Origin: Streptomyces longhuiensis
Lineage (GTDB): Bacteria; Actinomycetota; Actinomycetes; Streptomycetales; Streptomycetaceae
Assembly: GCF_020616555.1 (NCBI RefSeq)
Contig: NZ_CP085173.1
Location: 6,402,001-6,466,000 of the forward strand
Direction of reading: 5' to 3'
Length of the DNA: 64,000 nt
This document shows positions 62,052-64,000 of the stretch, one piece after another; position 1 is the stretch's first letter; every line of letters begins with the position of its first letter. Made by a program: the position numbers and the translations under genes. The notes beneath the pieces were generated by a model. The model worked only from the letters and a program-made list of their open reading frames with translations. It made no database searches and was not told where the DNA came from.

Positions 62052-63329
62052 ATGGAAATGCACGGCACAGGTGCGATGGACACCACCATCCGGCAGCGGT
62101 GGGCCATGTTCCACCGCTACGGCCCCTACGCCCTGCTGGCCTTCAGCATCCCCTTGGTCCTGGCGACGTCGGACATCGCCGGCATGGGCCGGGAGCGGTT
62201 CCAGTGGTATCTCGCCGGCGGCCTCGTCGCGGCGGCCCTGCTCCTGGAGAGTGTGTGGGGCAGGCGGGCACTGCGCCACCCCGGCCCGTCCGCGACGGGC
62301 GCCGGCTACTACACGGTGCGCTGGGCCATCGCCTTCGTCCTGGCCTGGCTCAACCCGTTCTTCGTGTTCTACGCCGTCATCGGCTACTTCAGCGCCGACC
62401 GGCTGCTGCCGCGCCGGTTCGTGCGCACCGGACTGTTCGCCACCGCCGTCGTCATGGCCGGCTCCGAGGCCGGCGGGTTCCCGCCGAAGGGCCCGCTCAC
62501 CTGGGCCGTCTTCGGTGCGCTGCTCGCCGTGAACATGGGTCTCGTCTCCGTCATGATGCACATCAACGTCAAGGAGGAGGAGCGCAACCGCGTCCAGGCA
62601 GAGACCATCGCCGAACTGGAGCGCACGAACAAGGCCCTCCAGGACGCCATGGCGGAGAACGCCGCCCTGCACACCCAACTCCTCGTCCAGGCAAGGGAAG
62701 CCGGCGTCGCCGACGAGCGCCGCCGGCTCGCCGCCGAGATCCACGACACCATCGCGCAGGGCCTGACCGGGATCATCGCCCAGCTCCAGGTCGTCGCGGG
62801 CACCCCCGACCCGGAACAGGCCCGTCAGCACCTCGACCGCGCCGCCGACCTCGCCCGGCACAGCCTCGGCGAGGCCCGCCGCTCCGTGCACAACCTCTCC
62901 CCGGCGGCCCTGGAGAACGCCTCCCTGTCCGAGGCGCTGAAGAAGACCGTCACCGAGTGGTCCCGGCGCACCGGCGTACGCGCCGAGTTCACCGTCACCG
63001 GCACCACCGAGCAGCTGCACGACGAGATCGAGGCGACCCTCCTGCGCATCGCCGAGGAGGCCCTGTCGAACGCGGCCCGGCACGCCCACGCCGGACGGCT
63101 CGGCGTCACGCTGTCCTACATGGCGGGCGAGGTCACCCTCGACGTACGCGACGACGGCCGCGGCTTCGATCCTCTGGAGCGGCCCGCCCGCACCGGCACC
63201 GGCGGGTTCGGCCTCGACGGGATGCGGGCCAGGGCCGAACGCATCGCGGGCGCGCTGACGGTGGAGTCGGAGCCCGGCGGCGGCACGGCCGTCTCGGCTC
63301 GCGTACCGTTGGTCCGCCATGACCAGTGA
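62052..63329 (+). CDS. Sensor histidine kinase, NarL-partner (HisKA_3) family
   Basis: A 425-residue kinase with four to five N-terminal transmembrane helices (about 24-170) and little extracellular sequence, as in DesK-like kinases. A coiled coil runs from 173 to 215. The HisKA_3 motif DERRRLAAEIHDTIAQGLTGII carries phospho-acceptor His231. The ATPase region has EEALSNAARHAHA, DDGRGFD and GFGLDGMRARAERI. GGAG at 62046 sits two bases before the ATG at 62052 but eight before an in-frame ATG at 62058, so the latter may be used. It starts 35 bases after the permease stop. Confidence 0.92.
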   Translation: MEMHGTGAMDTTIRQRWAMFHRYGPYALLAFSIPLVLATSDIAGMGRERFQWYLAGGLVAAALLLESVWGRRALRHPGPSATGAGYYTVRWAIAFVLAWLNPFFVFYAVIGYFSADRLLPRRFVRTGLFATAVVMAGSEAGGFPPKGPLTWAVFGALLAVNMGLVSVMMHINVKEEERNRVQAETIAELERTNKALQDAMAENAALHTQLLVQAREAGVADERRRLAAEIHDTIAQGLTGIIAQLQVVAGTPDPEQARQHLDRAADLARHSLGEARRSVHNLSPAALENASLSEALKKTVTEWSRRTGVRAEFTVTGTTEQLHDEIEATLLRIAEEALSNAARHAHAGRLGVTLSYMAGEVTLDVRDDGRGFDPLERPARTGTGGFGLDGMRARAERIAGALTVESEPGGGTAVSARVPLVRHDQ

Positions 63330-63963
63330 CTCCCTCATCTCCCTGCTGATCGTCGACGACCACCCCGTCGTACGGGACGGCCTGCGCGGCATGTTCGAGT
63401 CGGCCGACGACTTCACGGTCCTCGGCGAGGCGTCGAACGGCGTCGAGGCCGTCGAACTGACCGCCCGCCTCGACCCGGACGTCGTCCTCATGGACCTGCG
63501 CATGCCCGGCGGCAACGGCGTGGACGCCATCAAGGAACTCACCCGCCGAGGCGCCCGCTCCCGCGTCCTCGTCCTGACCACGTACGACACGGACTCGGAC
63601 ACGCTGCCCGCGATCGAGGCGGGCGCCACCGGCTACCTCCTCAAGGACGCCCCGCGCGAGGAGCTGTTCACGGCCGTACGCGCCGCCGCCGACGGCCGCA
63701 CCGTGCTGTCCCCGGCGGTCGCCTCCCGCCTGGTCACCGCGGTCCGCACCCCGGCCGCCCCCGCCGACGAACCCCTCTCGGCCCGGGAGCGCGAGGTGCT
63801 CGCCCTGGTCGCCAAGGGCACGTCGAACAAGGAGATCGCCCGTGTCCTGTTCATCAGCGAGGCGACGGTGAAGACCCATCTCACCCACGTGTACGGCAAG
63901 TTGGGCGTGAAGGACCGCGCGGCGGCGGTCGCCGTGGCGTACGACCGGAAGATCCTCGGCTAA
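63319..63963 (+). CDS. Response regulator, NarL/LuxR family
   Basis: A 214-residue regulator. The receiver (1-125) has D13-D14, phospho-acceptor Asp59 in VVLMDLRMPGGNG, Thr in LTTYD and Lys in YLLKDA. The C-terminal LuxR HTH (about 150-212) reads LSAREREVLALVAKGTSNKEIARVLFISEATVKTHLTHVYGKLGV. The ATG at 63319 overlaps the kinase end by 11 bases. It likely activates the preceding ABC operon in response to its substrate or to membrane stress. The last 37 bases of the window after its stop hold nothing recognisable. Confidence 0.94.
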   Translation: MTSDSLISLLIVDDHPVVRDGLRGMFESADDFTVLGEASNGVEAVELTARLDPDVVLMDLRMPGGNGVDAIKELTRRGARSRVLVLTTYDTDSDTLPAIEAGATGYLLKDAPREELFTAVRAAADGRTVLSPAVASRLVTAVRTPAAPADEPLSAREREVLALVAKGTSNKEIARVLFISEATVKTHLTHVYGKLGVKDRAAAVAVAYDRKILG

Positions 63964-64000
63964 GGGCGGTCCTCCCCGGCGTCCGAGGGGAGCACCCGCA

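Overview
The window is high-GC actinobacterial chromosome, almost certainly Streptomyces. The grounds are the strong G/C bias at third codon positions, frequent GTG starts and some TTG starts, and gene content. An isobutyryl-CoA mutase large subunit, a pyk / ackA-pta / pfkA group and a glgB-maltokinase-treS-glgE / glgP group occur in an order I recall from S. coelicolor (roughly SCO5413 to SCO5455). No tRNA, rRNA, CRISPR array, IS element or prophage was seen. It reads as core chromosome with some accessory insertions.

Layout. 1-1.5 kb: AIM24-family proteins, then a DUF3817 membrane protein and a thiamine-binding-like protein. 1.6-2.5 kb: a MarR regulator and a second DUF3817 protein. 2.5-6.1 kb: icmA under a 24-bp palindrome, a secreted alpha/beta hydrolase, a TetR regulator. 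6.4-7.4 kb: a thioredoxin/TPR co-chaperone (YbbN type). 7.4-8.0 kb: a structured non-coding stretch. 8.0-10.6 kb: three exported or membrane proteins of unknown role (DUF6230, DUF6114 and a long repeat protein). 10.7-16.8 kb: central carbon genes pyk, ackA, pta, pfkA. 16.9-21.4 kb: a two-HTH regulator, then a GntR regulator that appears to control an MHS transporter-nitrilase operon and a divergent DUF2848 gene through shared operators. 21.4-24.5 kb: a sugar ABC importer without its ATPase. 24.6-28.5 kb: a CitA/CitB-like two-component system divergent from a DctA dicarboxylate transporter. 28.5-31.1 kb: a TetR/MFS efflux pair with three tandem operators. 31.1-31.8 kb: a MerR-thioredoxin operon. 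32.0-34.3 kb: a HelD-like helicase with a structured leader. 34.4-42.0 kb: the GlgE pathway operon transcribed leftwards (glgE-treS, then mak-glgB).

42.2-48.6 kb: a subtilisin-like protease and two tandem membrane Ser/Thr kinases with beta-propeller sensor domains lie between glgE and glgP (48.8-51.5 kb). 51.5-52.1 kb: a GNAT acetyltransferase. 52.1-56.0 kb: two secreted M4 metalloproteases with a near-identical bipartite promoter element. 56.4-60.1 kb: a heterodimeric ABC exporter with one degenerate ATP site. 60.3-64.0 kb: an ABC-2 type transporter followed by a NarL-type two-component system.

How it fits together. AckA/Pta, pyruvate kinase and phosphofructokinase form a glycolysis/overflow module. 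TreS, maltokinase, GlgE and GlgB convert trehalose to branched alpha-glucan via maltose-1-phosphate, and GlgP returns glucose-1-phosphate. The best leads for undescribed biology are the GntR/MHS/nitrilase/DUF2848 regulon, the DUF6230-DUF6114-repeat-protein trio with its upstream leader, and the conserved protease promoter element.
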